NCBI GenBank assembly: GCA_917880885.1
Contig: OU862927.1
Coordinates: 35,925,571 to 35,989,570, forward strand
Source: Limnephilus marmoratus
Taxonomy: Eukaryota; Arthropoda; Insecta; Trichoptera; Limnephilidae
DNA length: 64,000 nucleotides
Direction: 5' to 3'
The position numbers were made by a program, and so were the translations under genes. The notes below the pieces were generated by a model. The model made no database searches and was not told where the DNA came from. It saw only the letters and a list, made by a program, of their open reading frames with translations. Below, in pieces: positions 1-10,814 of the stretch (its first letter is position 1; each line of letters begins with the position of its first letter).

Positions 1-511
1 TGCACCAGCCAAGGCCATCCGCCCGTGGAGCTCCCACATTGTCATGGATGGGAACTCAATGCGCTGAGATCAGCCACCCTGTGCTGGAGACGCTGGACCC
101 GTCTCCAGGGCACCCTTTCCGGACGGAGATCCTGATGGTTCCAGCTGGGTCTGACGAGATCGGATCCTCACCGGTTTGATGGAGGCTTCCCGCTCACACA
201 CGCCCGTACACGGTTATATAAATGTTAGTTAGCTTAGATAGAATTTAAACCATCGACCGATCCCTGGGGGTAAGTTTAATTTAAACATATTTGTAATACT
301 GTTAATATGATCAATATATACTACGCTATATTTTTCTGAACATCATCTTTCAATTAACACCCGAACCATCATATCATGCATACCATTGTGCCCACGCTCA
401 GAGATTGTGTCATGCTCTCCTACATCCAGAACATTACTCGGGAACCGAGTATTGGCGCGCAGGATTCTGCAAAGTTCCGGATGGTATATTATTTGAACAC
501 CCACACAAACT
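1..511. other. unassigned left edge
   Basis: No gene or repeat boundary can be supported here. The first 210 bases are GC-richer than what follows. Short overlapping open frames at 343-602 lack recognisable domains. Confidence 0.4.
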
Positions 512-719
512 GTGTTTATATTTGGCAATAGCCCACATAAGAAACTACCTAGCAAGCAACATAACAAAGTGTACCAATATAAATACCTTGGTCTTACCAT
601 AGATGTTAATTTTAACTGGTCAAATCATATTGAAAATGTATGTAATAGATTAAAATCCATATTAGGGAAATTTTACCACCTAAAAAACTTTATTAATAAA
701 AATATATTATACTGTATAT
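512..719 (+). pseudogene. LINE reverse transcriptase C-terminal fragment, part 1
   Basis: The frame encodes the region just after the RT palm of jockey/CR1-like LINEs. The hallmark YKYLGLTIDVNFNWSNHI matches the conserved YLGV-D--L-W--H block, followed by a helix ending in NKNILYCI. The frame is broken at 719/720 by a hAT insertion and resumes at 2685 in phase. No start codon or catalytic residues are included, so this is a relic. Assignment to the jockey/CR1/L2 group is by motif only. Confidence 0.7.
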
Positions 720-2684
720 TAGACGTGGGCAAAATTGAATAACCGAATTAAATGAATAAATTCAATCTTGTGACACACTCAATCTAATTCTCAATTTCAA
801 AAGGAATTGATTCTTCATGCCTTATCTTTGGCCTTGCATCCTACGATTTTTAACGACACCATACATTTTTAATTTCCATTTATTTTACTGTTAAATTATT
901 TCAATGAATAATGTGTTCTGTAAACGATTTAAATATTATATTGTTTCATAGGTATTTAAATATTATTAAACGGGCCGCGCGCCGCGAAGTGGTCGACGGA
1001 CGGTATTGTGAACGACTCGCCTATTACGATTGTATTCCGCTGCCGCCGCGCCGCCATTCTAAAAACACCCGAACAACCGAACAACATCAAAGTCCATGTT
1101 CCAAAATGGCCAAAACGCGGCCGCGATTCATCCGGGTTGCCCGAGCATCTCTTTCACGCAAGGAATTAATCATTTATCCTAATCAATAGTCCTGAGATTG
1201 TCCTAAGGTCCCCGCCGTCCCAGGTCCGTGTTAAATGTCCGCGTCCCAGGTATCTAGTCTGTCGAAATCGAGATTGTCCGATTCCGACAGACAGAGGAAT
1301 TAAAACAAAAGTCTTTTTCACTTGTGACGTCATGGTCTTTTGTAAATCTGAGACCTAGAAATGACGTCAGGCGTCATCGTCACGTCAATGTCACGATATG
1401 TCCCAAACGCATCCCAGTCCTAGGTCCGCAGCTCGCGAGTAAATTAAGTCACTGCTAGGTAAGACACAAAACATTATTCAAAAGTTACTAATTCATTCCT
1501 CAATGCCAGCCCTTAATCCGTCCGCGCGGTTCATTTATTCCCCCGCGCGCCAAGCCGTCAATTTCATTACATATCTAGTTAGTCGACAACTTTCGACTTT
1601 GAATCTGAACATCAGCTAGAAAAGTGAGAAGCGCTTATCGGTTTTTTGGTACGTACGAAAGATATTGTACCTACCTACTTTTAGACGTAGATCTTGGGTC
1701 GATATATTATGTAAATTTGCAGATATTATATGGCCAATTAGCTGTGGTTAGCTGTCATAAAATACTCATCTTAATGTTAAAATGTATGTTTATATTAAAT
1801 CACGTGAAATGAAACGAAATTATAATTTTAATAATTAAAATAAAATCAATAAAATTTTAAGGGTGAAACGAAAACTTGTATAATTTTAAGATATAATTGC
1901 TAGCAATAAACACATTTTACATACGAAAAATTACGACACTAAAAAAAGACAAACAATATAGGATTTAGCCTGCGAGATAATGAGATAGAATAATCGGTCT
2001 CCTCTTTGTGTGGTGTTTCGTAGCCTATTGGTCTCCTCTTTGTGCGGTGCTTCGTAGCCTCCCCACTCATTGTGATTTTGAAAACCGATGAAACGAAAAA
2101 GCGACACTAAAAACAGTCAAACACATTAATCTATAGGTTTTTAGCCTGCGAGATAATGAGATATAATAATCGGTCTCCTCTTTGTGCGGTGTTCCGTAGC
2201 CTATTGGTCTCCTCTTTGTGCGGTGCTTCGTAGCCTCCCCACTCATTGTGATTTGAAAACCGATGAAACGAAAAAACGACACTAAAAGAGTCAAACACAT
2301 TAATCTATAGGTTTTAGCCTGCGAGATAATGAGATAGAATAATCGGTCTCCTCTTTGTGCGGTGTTCCGTAGCCTATTGGTCTCCTCTTTGTGCGGTGTT
2401 TCGTAGCCTCCCCACTCATTGTGATTTGAAAACCGATGAAACGAAAAAGCGACACTAAAAAGAGTCAAACACATTAATCTATAGGTTTTAGCCTGCGAGA
2501 TAATGAGATAGAATAATCGGTCTCCTCTTTGTGCGATAAATTTTTTTTATTTTATTTTTATTTTTTTATTATTTTTTTTTGGGATTTAATTGAATTAAAG
2601 GAATGAATAAAAGGAATAAATTCAAAAGGCCATGGGAATCAGACTGAATCGATTCACTCTTGGGAATCATTCTGCCCACGTCTA
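720..2684. mobile_element. hAT-type DNA transposon, non-autonomous, with 8-bp TSD
   Basis: The element starts TAGACGTGGGCA and ends with the exact complement TGCCCACGTCTA. It is flanked by identical 8-bp copies of CTGTATAT at 712-719 and 2685-2692. Eight-base duplications and a GTGGGCA-type terminus are hAT hallmarks. No transposase is recognisable inside. The interior holds a GC-rich block at about 960-1,600 and a 174-bp tandem array at 1,925-2,540. It interrupts an RT reading frame that continues in phase on the far side. Confidence 0.85.
1925..2540. repeat. tandem array of repeat A, period about 174 bp
   Basis: The landmark GCCTGCGAGATAATGAGAT recurs at 1968, 2144, 2317 and 2491, spacings of 176, 173 and 174 bp, giving just over three units. 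Each unit also holds an internal duplication containing GTCTCCTCTTTGTGCGGTG. The sequence is that of dispersed repeat A, so an inserted repeat A appears to have been amplified inside the hAT element. Open frames read across it (2067-2474, minus) are repeat artefacts. Confidence 0.9.
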
Positions 2685-2975
2685 CTGTATATACAACGCA
2701 TTAGCAGAATCAATTATAGGATACGGAATAAATAGTTACGGATTAACGTACAAAATGTACTTAAATAAAATAAAGCTACCAATCCGTTTCCTAAAATTGA
2801 TATCAGGCAAAAAAAAGTTCAATTATGTGATAGCGATTATAAAAAATGTTCTCCTTGTGTAATGTGCTCTATATACATAGTAAGGTAGATTACCAATTAA
2901 CGCTAGATGAATTCTGGAATACAGAATTTAAAAAAACCTGTAAATCACAACTACCCTACTAGGCATAGAGAAGCA
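2685..2975 (+). pseudogene. LINE reverse transcriptase C-terminal fragment, part 2
   Basis: This continues the RT relic that ends at 719. The frame resumes with a tyrosine and reads through IGYGINSYG, corresponding to the conserved L-YG--WG block, then NKIKLPIRFLKLI, corresponding to the --IQ-R-LR-I helix. A second-frame remnant resembling NYPTRHRE lies near 2,950. A Penelope tail fragment follows directly. Confidence 0.65.
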
Positions 2976-2983
2976 CAAAATTT

Positions 2984-3062
2984 TATTTTTGTTATTTGTT
3001 TTTGGCTAAAGGAGGAGGTAGCGCAACACGGCATAACACCCCAAAAATAAATAACAAAAATA
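2984..3062 (+). mobile_element. Penelope-like element, 3' tail fragment flanked by inverted arms
   Basis: The core GGAGGTAGCGCAACACGGCA also forms the 3' end of the larger Penelope copy near 5,615-5,640. It is bounded by 22-bp inverted arms at 2984-3005 and 3041-3062 that match at 21 of 22 positions. Terminal inverted copies are a known oddity of Penelope-like insertions. Only about the last 60 bases of the element are present. Confidence 0.6.
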
Positions 3063-3127
3063 CTTTTGGCCGGGAAAATCTAAAATCATATCTAACAAAT
3101 GTTTAGCTTTAACTTTACTCTTTATTA

Positions 3128-3394
3128 CTAAGTATAAAATGAAGTCGCTCACGATGTATATGCGCTTAGATCTTTTACTGCGAAACGGATTTTCATGTGG
3201 TTTTCACTAATAGATAGAGCGATTCACGAGGAAATTTTTCAGGTTATGATTTGCCAAGGTTTTGTGTAAATTGTTTGAAATGCATAATATATCTGGCCAA
3301 GCGGCAGTGGGCAGCGGGCAGCGGGCAGCGTGATGGCTTTGGTTATAAAGGTTTAGGTTAGCCGCAGCAACGTGTGGCCGGGTCTGCTAGTTAT
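3128..3394 (-). repeat. dispersed repeat C copy
   Basis: On the minus strand it begins near CCCGGCCACACGTTGCTG and ends near GAGCGACTTCATTTTATACT, as does the copy at 22,710-23,249. It contains the same short CTGCCCGCTGCCCGCTGC heptamer run. It resembles SINE-like or LINE-tail repeats of insects and has no coding content. Confidence 0.7.
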
Positions 3395-3629
3395 TAATAT
3401 ATATCAAAATGTATATGGTGATAGAAAAAAGGCATAAAATTTCGGAAATATTTAACACATTGCCTGAAAATATTTAAAATGAGACATCTTATTCAAAAAT
3501 GAAAACAAACGTTAAATCATTGTACCCCCATAGAACATGAAAGCAAATAATATTGTATACAAATGCCTAGATAGAATATTGATCAAATACTAATTATAAT
3601 TATTAATCAAATAATTAATAATAATTATA

Positions 3630-4230
3630 ATATATATTTTTTTTTTTAATGCCGGCAACCCGGGCGTTTATTGTAATAATAATCATATACACACAAGTTA
3701 GTAGCCCGCCTCACTAGACTAAGTCTGTTCCGAGGCGGGTACCTATATATATATATATACATAAACTTAGACACATATACATTTACATATATGTACATAC
3801 ATAAACACAATTATGTTCATACACACATACACGCATATGCGCACATACTTACACACAGGTATTAGCATACGTGTACATAATCGAACTCATAGATACATAT
3901 TAAAACATATAATCATATAATCAAATATTATTAATAATTACACAATATTATTTTACCTAGAAATTACTATTAAGTATTAAACTTTTAAGTAATTACTATG
4001 TAAAATTTAGAAGTATATAGTATTAATTAAATAGGAAAAATTAGAGATTTCTTACAATCAAACTGATTGATCAGTTTTGTAAGATTCGTAAGATAAAATA
4101 ATTTAAAATTAAAAATTGAATAAACATATGTAAAAAAAATAACCATCATATCGACAAGCAGAGAAAATTATTTTTTTATAATTGAAAAGTTTCCATTTAT
4201 CGACCCGTATCATCTTAAACAAATTGTGAT
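3630..4230. other. AT-rich intergenic sequence with a GC hairpin
   Basis: No gene is seen. A stem at about 3,693-3,738 pairs CCCGCCTC with GAGGCGGG, with TAGACT/AGTCT inside the loop. It follows a poly-T stretch and the string ATGCCGGCAACCCGGGCG, nearly repeated at 25,230. Degenerate (CATA)n-like simple sequence follows. Confidence 0.45.
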
Positions 4231-4879
4231 CAGCTATTCATTTATTTATTTGTTGGCTCGCCAACAGAATATATCACATATTATAATTATTACATTAGTT
4301 AACAATTTTAATATGGTTACATTACAGTGATAATTCCAATGAGAGGTGAGCACACCATTCATCACAACATTATTAATTAGTTGTAATACATAATAATAAA
4401 TTAAAGTACACACATAAAACAAAAAGGATCAATAATTACAAAATATATTCACACATGAACATATACATACATTTATACACATTTATAGCTATAGGTGAGG
4501 AGATCATCAGGGATATTATGTAAGTATAATTTCCTTCTGAAGATAGCAATTGAGTTTGAAAATACATCTTCATGTTTGCAATATTTATTGTATAACCGAG
4601 TCATTCTCGAGGTTGGTTTGAAGAAACTTATAATAGAATACGTAAGTATCGATCCAAAAGATTTCAAGGTTTCTCGTGAATTTCGGCTTTATGTTAAGAT
4701 TAATTTGATTAATTAAAAATGAATCATACTTGTTGTTTATGATTTTAAACAGGAAGATCATATCTGAAATGTACCTTCTTTTTGGCGAGTGAGACTTCTT
4801 TAAAGTGAGTGAGTCTTTCACCATAGTTATCTAGATTCCGATGTACTCCAGATTTGTAAGCTAGTATTCTTATGATACG

Positions 4880-5475
4880 ATTTTAGATTTTCTGGAGCGT
4901 AACGGTTACCCAGCAAGGCAGACAAGGCAAATCATAAGAGCCAAATCTGCACCAAACGAAGACAGAATTGAACAAGAGTCAAAGGGCTGCGCTTTCCTGC
5001 CTTACGTTCACAATGTGACAGACAGAATCGCCAGGCTATTAAAAAAAGTAAGCATCAAGACTGTCTTCGGAACCACGACAAAATACGAGACTTTTTGAGG
5101 CCTGCAAAGACCAAGTTTCCTCTGGAAACAGATGGAGTGTACAAACTCAGCTGTTCTGGATGTGACAAGGTTTATGTAGGCCAAACAGAGCGGACGATCT
5201 CCTAAAGGATATCAGAACACTTTCGTGCCTGTAAACTTGGCCACCCTGACAAATCGGCAATCGCCGAGCACTTAATCGAAACCGGCCATTACTTTGGATT
5301 TGTCCCTGAGGTCCTGGGAAGACCCAAAACTCATAGAGCGCGCCTGATTACGGAGGCAATTGAAATTCACAAAAATCCTATAAATATTAATAGAGACGAC
5401 GGAGTTAAGCTCAATAGTTCTTGGTATCCGGTAATTGACGGTTACGTCAAGGCTAAACGCAAAAAAACATGTTGA
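4880..5475 (+). pseudogene. Penelope GIY-YIG endonuclease fragment
   Basis: The first part reads LERNGYPARQTRQIIRAK, then a conserved FLPYVHNVTDRIARLLKK, the linker preceding GIY-YIG in Penelope proteins. After a frameshift near 5,095 comes VYKLSCSGCDKVYVGQTERT from 5137, which holds the Y...YVG catalytic signature, then an in-frame TAA within the following helix, then SEHFRACKLGHPDKSAIAEH, LIETGH and an RLITEAIEIHK segment. In Penelope elements this domain nicks the target for reverse transcription. The stop and the frameshift make the copy non-functional. Confidence 0.85.
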
Positions 5476-5569
5476 AGTATATTGTAGCGCCAGCTCGTAG
5501 AGGAGTGGAACTGGCGACACGGTATCGCTCCTAAGTAGATAAGTACAAACATCACCCCTAACTATTACA

Positions 5570-5625
5570 CATCTGCCCTGATGATGGACACTGCAACGCT
5601 GTCCGAAACGTTGGCTAAAGAAGGA
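5570..5625 (+). ncRNA. hammerhead-ribozyme-like core in the Penelope 3' region
   Basis: The conserved box CTGATGA (5578-5584) is followed by a perfect 5-bp stem II, GGACA (5586-5590) with TGTCC (5600-5604), and then GAAA (5605-5608). This is the catalytic order of a hammerhead: CUGANGA, stem II, GAAA. Hammerheads are an established feature of Penelope-like elements. I could not close stems I and III convincingly in this truncated copy, so activity is not implied. Confidence 0.6.
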
Positions 5626-6390
5626 GGTAGCGCAACACGGCATAATACCCCAAAAACTAATAACAAAATAGTATTCTTATGTATTTATTTTGAACAGACT
5701 CCACTTTATTGCTATGAATTGCATAGTGTGGGTATTGCATAGATACCAAATCACGGAGCCATACTCTAAGATACTTCTTACATATGAGTAGTACAAGATT
5801 CTGAAGTTACTGGGGATCTTGAATGATTTGGCGATTCTGGTGATTTATCGGTTTAACCGAGCATTCCTTTGGCTTGATTGACTTATGTTTTAGTAATGGT
5901 TTCTGAACTTTTGCTTCGAGTCAAGAAAGATTCCCAGATCTCTAATGGAGTTTACTCTTTTCAGGATTTCATTACGGATCGTGTAAGGGTAATCAATTTT
6001 ATGGACATTGTTCGTGAACGTTATGATATTACATTTTTTAATATTTAATTCCATGATATTATCTATACACCATTGAGACAACGTAAGTAGGTCTTTGTAT
6101 AAAGTTTCGCAGTCTTGTTGTGAATTCACGTGATGAAAGATTTTTAAATCATCTGCACATTATAGACATTTACAAAAAAGTTGTACCGTGAGATCATTTA
6201 TGAATATAACACCTCATCGTTTTAGATTTTGGATCAGAAGAGGATGACTGACTTTATTGAATGCCTTACTGGAATCAGTATGGACTGCATCTATTTGTGT
6301 TCTTTTGACAAAATTAGTACTTAAAAATCAACATATTCAATTAAATTTGTGGTAATGGATCTATTGAAAACGAATCCATGCTGAAGAGGG

Positions 6391-6583
6391 CAAGGGCGGA
6401 TCCAGCTTTGGCGCCAGGGGGGGTCACATAGCGCCAGGGGGGGGGTCACATAGTCGTGATCAAGTCACTAGAAGTTATAATTTGATTTTTATAATAATAG
6501 ATACAAGTAAAAAGTAGGTCCTGGACCCAGCCCAGGGGGGGGTCATGATCCCATGACCCCTCCCCCCCCTGGATCCGCCCTTG
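6391..6583. mobile_element. 193-bp hAT MITE with 8-bp TSD
   Basis: The termini CAAGGGCGGATCCA and TGGATCCGCCCTTG are exact inverted repeats. The flanks GAAGAGGG at 6383-6390 and 6584-6591 are an exact 8-bp duplication. The inside holds runs of G and C and no coding sequence. It lies in the RT of the minus-strand LINE relic. A related terminus occurs at 49,694-49,707. Confidence 0.9.
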
Positions 6584-6922
6584 GAAGAGGGCTCAAAATA
6601 TGTTTAAAATATGTAAAAATGGTTTTATAAATAAACGTTTCGAGAATTTTCCCAAAACTTGAGAGTATACTGATTGGGCGATAATTAGAAATGTCGCTTT
6701 TATTCCCAGTTTTGAAGATTGGAGTGATACGAGCTATTTTCCAAAGATCAGGAAATACACTTTCTTTGAGAGATTTGCAAAATATAATGTGAACAGGATA
6801 AACAAGAGATTCCGCACAGTTTGATATAAATAATGGTGGAATGGCATCTGGGCCTGGTCCTTTGTTTGAATTTAGTGATTTCATAGCGCTGAATATTTCG
6901 GTTCTTGAAATATCAATATGAC

Positions 6923-7660
6923 CAAGGGCGTAGCGAGGTACGGGCAGGGGGGGCAGCTGCCCCCCCCCCCCTCCTCCCCACCCTAGAAGGTGCAGGAATG
7001 CTCACAAACCGTAAAGTTTACGTCGGTAGCCTATTGTTTGTGAGAATCAATTTAATTTTTATTATAACCTTTTTAGTTGATCATGATTAATGAAGCATCA
7101 AGAAAACGTGCCTATCAGTTACATTGCGCTGTTATTAAATCAGTTTTCATTATATGTGTTCAACTGATAGCCAAGTACTCAGGCATATTGGAACCTATTG
7201 CCAATGCTTTACAATCGGAAACTATCAATATGTACGCATGTATGAGTCATATTAAAGGTATAATTTCTGTTATAAATGATCATCGAAGCAACGTAGACAT
7301 AGAGAGCCAACATATTTTAGATATTTCAATTATAACTGCAGCTGCCTTCGGAACTGATACTGATATACAAGTCTTACGCATTGTATCTCGCCAACAACAT
7401 CGGTCCAATCACCTTGCTGAGACTCCATGCTCCTTGCGATTTTTGGAAGCGATCGATTATCATTCCTTATTTAGATTCCCTAATATCTGCATTAGACCAA
7501 AATTTGCCTGCTTTCGGATTAATGTCACTACATTCCTGTACAATGTTGATTATGTCGTTAATTGATTTTAAAGAAAAAGCACAAAGTTTTTGCCTATACA
7601 ACGATTTACTTAATTTTAATCAAGAAGCCGAACTATGGTATACGACCTTGGGGTGACCTA
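6923..7660 (+). pseudogene. hAT (ZMYM1-like) transposase relic
   Basis: The left end CAAGGGCGTAGCGAGG is hAT-like and is followed by G and C runs. The translation at 7,077-7,400 aligns by motif with the middle of ZMYM1-like hAT transposases: a region reading YSGILEPIANALQSE, then SRQQHRSNH (about 7,385-7,412), then after a +1 shift IIIPYLDSLISALDQNLPAF. That RQ-HRSNH...IPFLD-L--EL block is characteristic. The N-terminal zinc finger, the dimerisation tail and the right terminus are not found. Confidence 0.65.
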
Positions 7661-7706
7661 CGACCTTGGGGTGACCTACGACTTGGTAGTGACCTACAAC
7701 CTTATC
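7640..7706. repeat. 18-bp tandem repeat, about three copies
   Basis: The unit GACCTACGACCTTGGGGT is repeated with small changes at the end of the hAT relic. It may mark a deletion or slippage junction where the right end of the transposon was lost. Confidence 0.7.
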
Positions 7707-7719
7707 CTTATCACTCCCC

Positions 7720-9730
7720 AAGTCAAGCGTGCGTAAAGAGCCGACCGTTCGCCTGGTAATCAAGCTTATCCTATTATAGGTATATAGCCACTATTCATAG
7801 GTTCAAGTACCGAATAGTAAACTCAGACTTTTAAAATAAATAAATCGTGTTTAATTAATCGAAAATGTAGATTATGGTATGGATAATCTACGAGCAGGGT
7901 GATCAAACAACTGAAACACCCGCACAACATGAATACTTTTTTAAGTTACACTTGGACCAGATTACTTTTTTTAAGTTACACTCTTTTGCTTTTGAGCCAT
8001 TTTAGTGTAGCAATTTGAAAGATGGTATCGCCCTCCATTTTTGGTTGTCAAACTGTACGTTTTTTCGTTCACTACTTTTTAAAGTATGTAGGTACTTATG
8101 GCTGCTTGGTAAATTTGCATGAATTTATTGTTTTATGTCGGTTCTTGGTGTGATTTTAGTGCGGTACTAACCTGATTTACTTAGCGGAAATAAATATTTG
8201 ACTTTAGCAGGTACCAATTGAATCAACAGTGCGAGCGACATCAGCCTTAATCACGGGACCCACCAATTTAAGTTTTAAAACAGTGTTTCACAAATATATT
8301 TTGTTCCAAGTCCGTTTTTGGGATAACGGGATATTGGATCTGCATGTGTTTCGCGAAATTTCTGTTTCCAAGGAACCCAACCATAATTTTTTTAAATCGA
8401 CTTTACATCAAAGTAAAATAATGTTAAAGTCAACGTCCTTGTTAGTTATTAGTCGAATTATAAACGCGCATGGAGACGTAAACGTTGGTGAAAATGTTTT
8501 TAAAAAAATACAATTTTGGATTGCATCAGGTCAATCTAATCATTTTGTTGATTGATTTCCTGCCTTACATGAATGATTGAATAAATTAAATTTTAAATTA
8601 GATGGGGAGGTTTCCAAAGAATTTTAAGAACACTTTCGTTACTCGAAATATTTTTTTAAATATTTAAATATTAAAAATTACTTTTGCAATATTATCCCAA
8701 AACTAATTAGGACGATTCCTGGATTCGGAATTAATTTTCCGTGACAGCTAAACCAGTAGGCTTAAGAGCGTTTAACCAGCCAGCGGACGAAAATCCACAT
8801 TTCGTCGAATGTTGTTCTTACGATCGTGCAGGGCCGTTACAATGAGAAAGATTCATTATTCTTCGTACCAGCTTTTAAAAATTATAACTCAATATCGAAT
8901 TTATTTCAATCCAAATTAGCTTTAATTTATACCTTCATCCAAAAATGCTGAAGAAAGGCGTGATGATAAAACTATTAAAATAATGTACTTTTTGTAGTTA
9001 TTTTTTGATTATAAGTATTTATCATTTTTCAATAATGTCTAAATTTAATAAGAATGTTAAAAAAATCTGAAATATATTAGTTTGTAGGTGCGCAAATAAA
9101 TACACAAATAGACCAATTTTCGTTATGAAACACATGTACTTACATATTTTTAATGATTTTATTGAAACTAAAATTAAAATTCTAAAACATGCGTTTGCTA
9201 GATAATGTATTGATTTATTTTACTGCATGATTATATTATTTGAAATGGGTGTGGTATAACACAAAATCTTTTTTGAAAATTTAACAAATCTGCCAACGAC
9301 CTATGGAATAACCTTATTATACTAAAAATTAAAAAAAATCTCAAAATTTATTACATGCGAATGCTAGATAAAAGAACAATCTTTCGAAATCCATTTATAT
9401 TTTTTTGTGGAAAAGAGTCAATACGTCTAAAATCTGATTTGAAAATGACTTATTTCTGGTTTTCTCTGGTTATGCACTCTTAAGCGCAAGTGAGTATGAA
9501 AATCTAATTGATTTAATTAGTGACTCTTACTTAATATTATTGAAGATCGGATTTTAAAAATGATTTCTGTGTGAGTTTGTCAGCAGAGTACACCAAAACA
9601 AGTTATTATTCTTTTACTTCCATTTTATACAACTTATTTTCAACAACCTGTTTTGTAATTATGCTGGAACAAATTTAGAGTGCAGGAACAGGCTCGACGC
9701 CACACCAGATATTAGAATCTAACTCGCCAA
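7720..9730. other. no supported gene
   Basis: The sequence is AT-rich. An open frame at 8,229-8,555 (108 codons) shows no recognisable domain, no clear splice context and no repeat homology within the window. I would not call it a gene. The rest is unremarkable. Confidence 0.5.
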
Positions 9731-9745
9731 TATTGTGCCTGATCT

Positions 9746-10814
9746 CAGTGGCGGCGTAAGGGGGGTCGGAGGGGGCGGTCCGCCCCGGGTGCCAAGCACC
9801 AAGGGGTGACAACGACAACTCACTCGTACAGGCAAAGAATGCCCACAAAATATCCTTCCGTAAAGACATATCAATAAATAACTACCTACTCTTATAACCA
9901 GCTACTTACTAAAATCATATTTTTAAACGCATCGCAACTATATTTTCTTTTTTTTTCGAATATAATTTCTAATTTATTTTATTAAATGACTTATTAATTT
10001 TGTTTACACCACTTTATTTTATACAACATGTTTCGTGAACAATGTTCACATCGTCAGGAGTAAATGTAGGTACACTGACGTCACAAATTAAATACAGAGT
10101 ATGTGAGAATGTGAGTACTTAGACATTCCGATTGAAGGAAAAAGAGGACGGAGGAGATTTCGAAAACGTATGCCTAGAGAAAGGCCCGAGATGCTGGACT
10201 TACATTATCAGGGGAGCTGCAGAGAGCAATGTTAATGTCACGTAAGATTTTACGAAGAAATAGACCATCGTTACAGGGCAAAGGATTTTATTCTGTTTAC
10301 ATTTAGTGTTATTCAGCTAAAAACCTTGGTAACATCGCCAAAAGAAGATCTTCATGGAATGGTTCTAAATCTGTTAAAAATTTACGATGAATTTTCAGCA
10401 GAGGACATCTTGTTGTAGATTTAACGATTGAGGCGCCATTTGGAAGCCGCCAACATTTCTGCCCAAGAAGCGGTTCAATGGACTACATTGGAGCTTCTCA
10501 GATTCATTGTAATATGGGACTATTCTGAGTCTATTATTTTTAACAATTTGTGTTTCGGTGGCTTCATGTGAAAAAAACTTTTCAAAGTTAAAATTAATAA
10601 AATCTTACTTAAAGTCCACAATGAGCCAATCTCGACTAACCAATCTTTCGATTTTATCAATTGAAAAAGACAGGGAAATCAATTTTGATAATGTGATCGA
10701 ATATTTTAGTAAAATAAAGTCTCGTAAGCATGTTTAGTATTTGGTGTGTTATTTTAAGTAGGGGTGCTCATTACAAAATCGCCCCGGGTGCCAATCTACC
10801 CTACGCCGCCACTG
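9746..10814 (+). mobile_element. hAT element (ZMYM1-like family) with 8-bp TSD, internally deleted
   Basis: The element begins CAGTGGCGGCGTAAGG and ends CCTACGCCGCCACTG, with exact 8-bp duplications of CCTGATCT at 9738-9745 and 10815-10822. The subterminal CCGCCCCGGGTGCCA also recurs inverted near the right end. The transposase tail survives on the plus strand. A second copy with its own duplication lies at 56752-58208. At 1,069 bp it is a deletion derivative. Confidence 0.92.
10561..10737 (+). pseudogene. hAT transposase C-terminal dimerisation domain
   Basis: The 58-codon open segment reads ASCEKNFSKLKLIKSYLKST, then MSQSRLTNLSILSIE, and ends at TAG. This is the hAT C-terminal dimerisation motif (A--E-FS-L---K--LRS-M---RL--L--L-IE). 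The rest of the transposase is lost or unreadable. A frameshifted second copy lies at about 57,996-58,131. Confidence 0.85.

Larger units (their letters stand above)
4875..5668 (+). mobile_element. 5'-truncated Penelope-like retroelement with 13-bp TSD
   Basis: The 13-bp string TAGTATTCTTATG occurs at 4862-4874 and again at 5669-5681, exactly flanking this segment. Removing the segment rejoins the minus-strand RT frame of the host LINE. Inside is a Penelope C-terminus with a GIY-YIG domain, then a 3' UTR with a hammerhead-like core and the tail shared with 2984-3062. The 5' part, including the RT, is missing. Confidence 0.85.
4228..6922 (-). pseudogene. decayed LINE (jockey/CR1-like), interrupted twice
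   Basis: On the minus strand the RT reads from the left edge of a hAT relic at 6,922 down to a (AAAT)n tail at 4,235-4,250. Fragments at 6,584-6,884 show GPGPDAIPP, ITPIFKTGNKSDISNYRPIS and an FIYK helix. Fragments at 5,890-6,129 cover the post-palm region with LGIFLDSKQKF. The C-terminus at 4,585-4,824 shows DMIFLFKIINNKYDS. The frame is cut by a hAT MITE (6391-6583) and by a Penelope insertion (4875-5668), and it has further frameshifts. A GTTGGC/GCCAAC hairpin lies just before the tail. Confidence 0.75.

Noticed and set aside
1925..2540. CRISPR-like regularly spaced repeats
   Set aside because: Units are contiguous with no unique spacers, and the genome is eukaryotic.
8229..8555. 108-codon plus frame
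   Set aside because: No recognisable domain or gene context. Plausible by chance in this much sequence.
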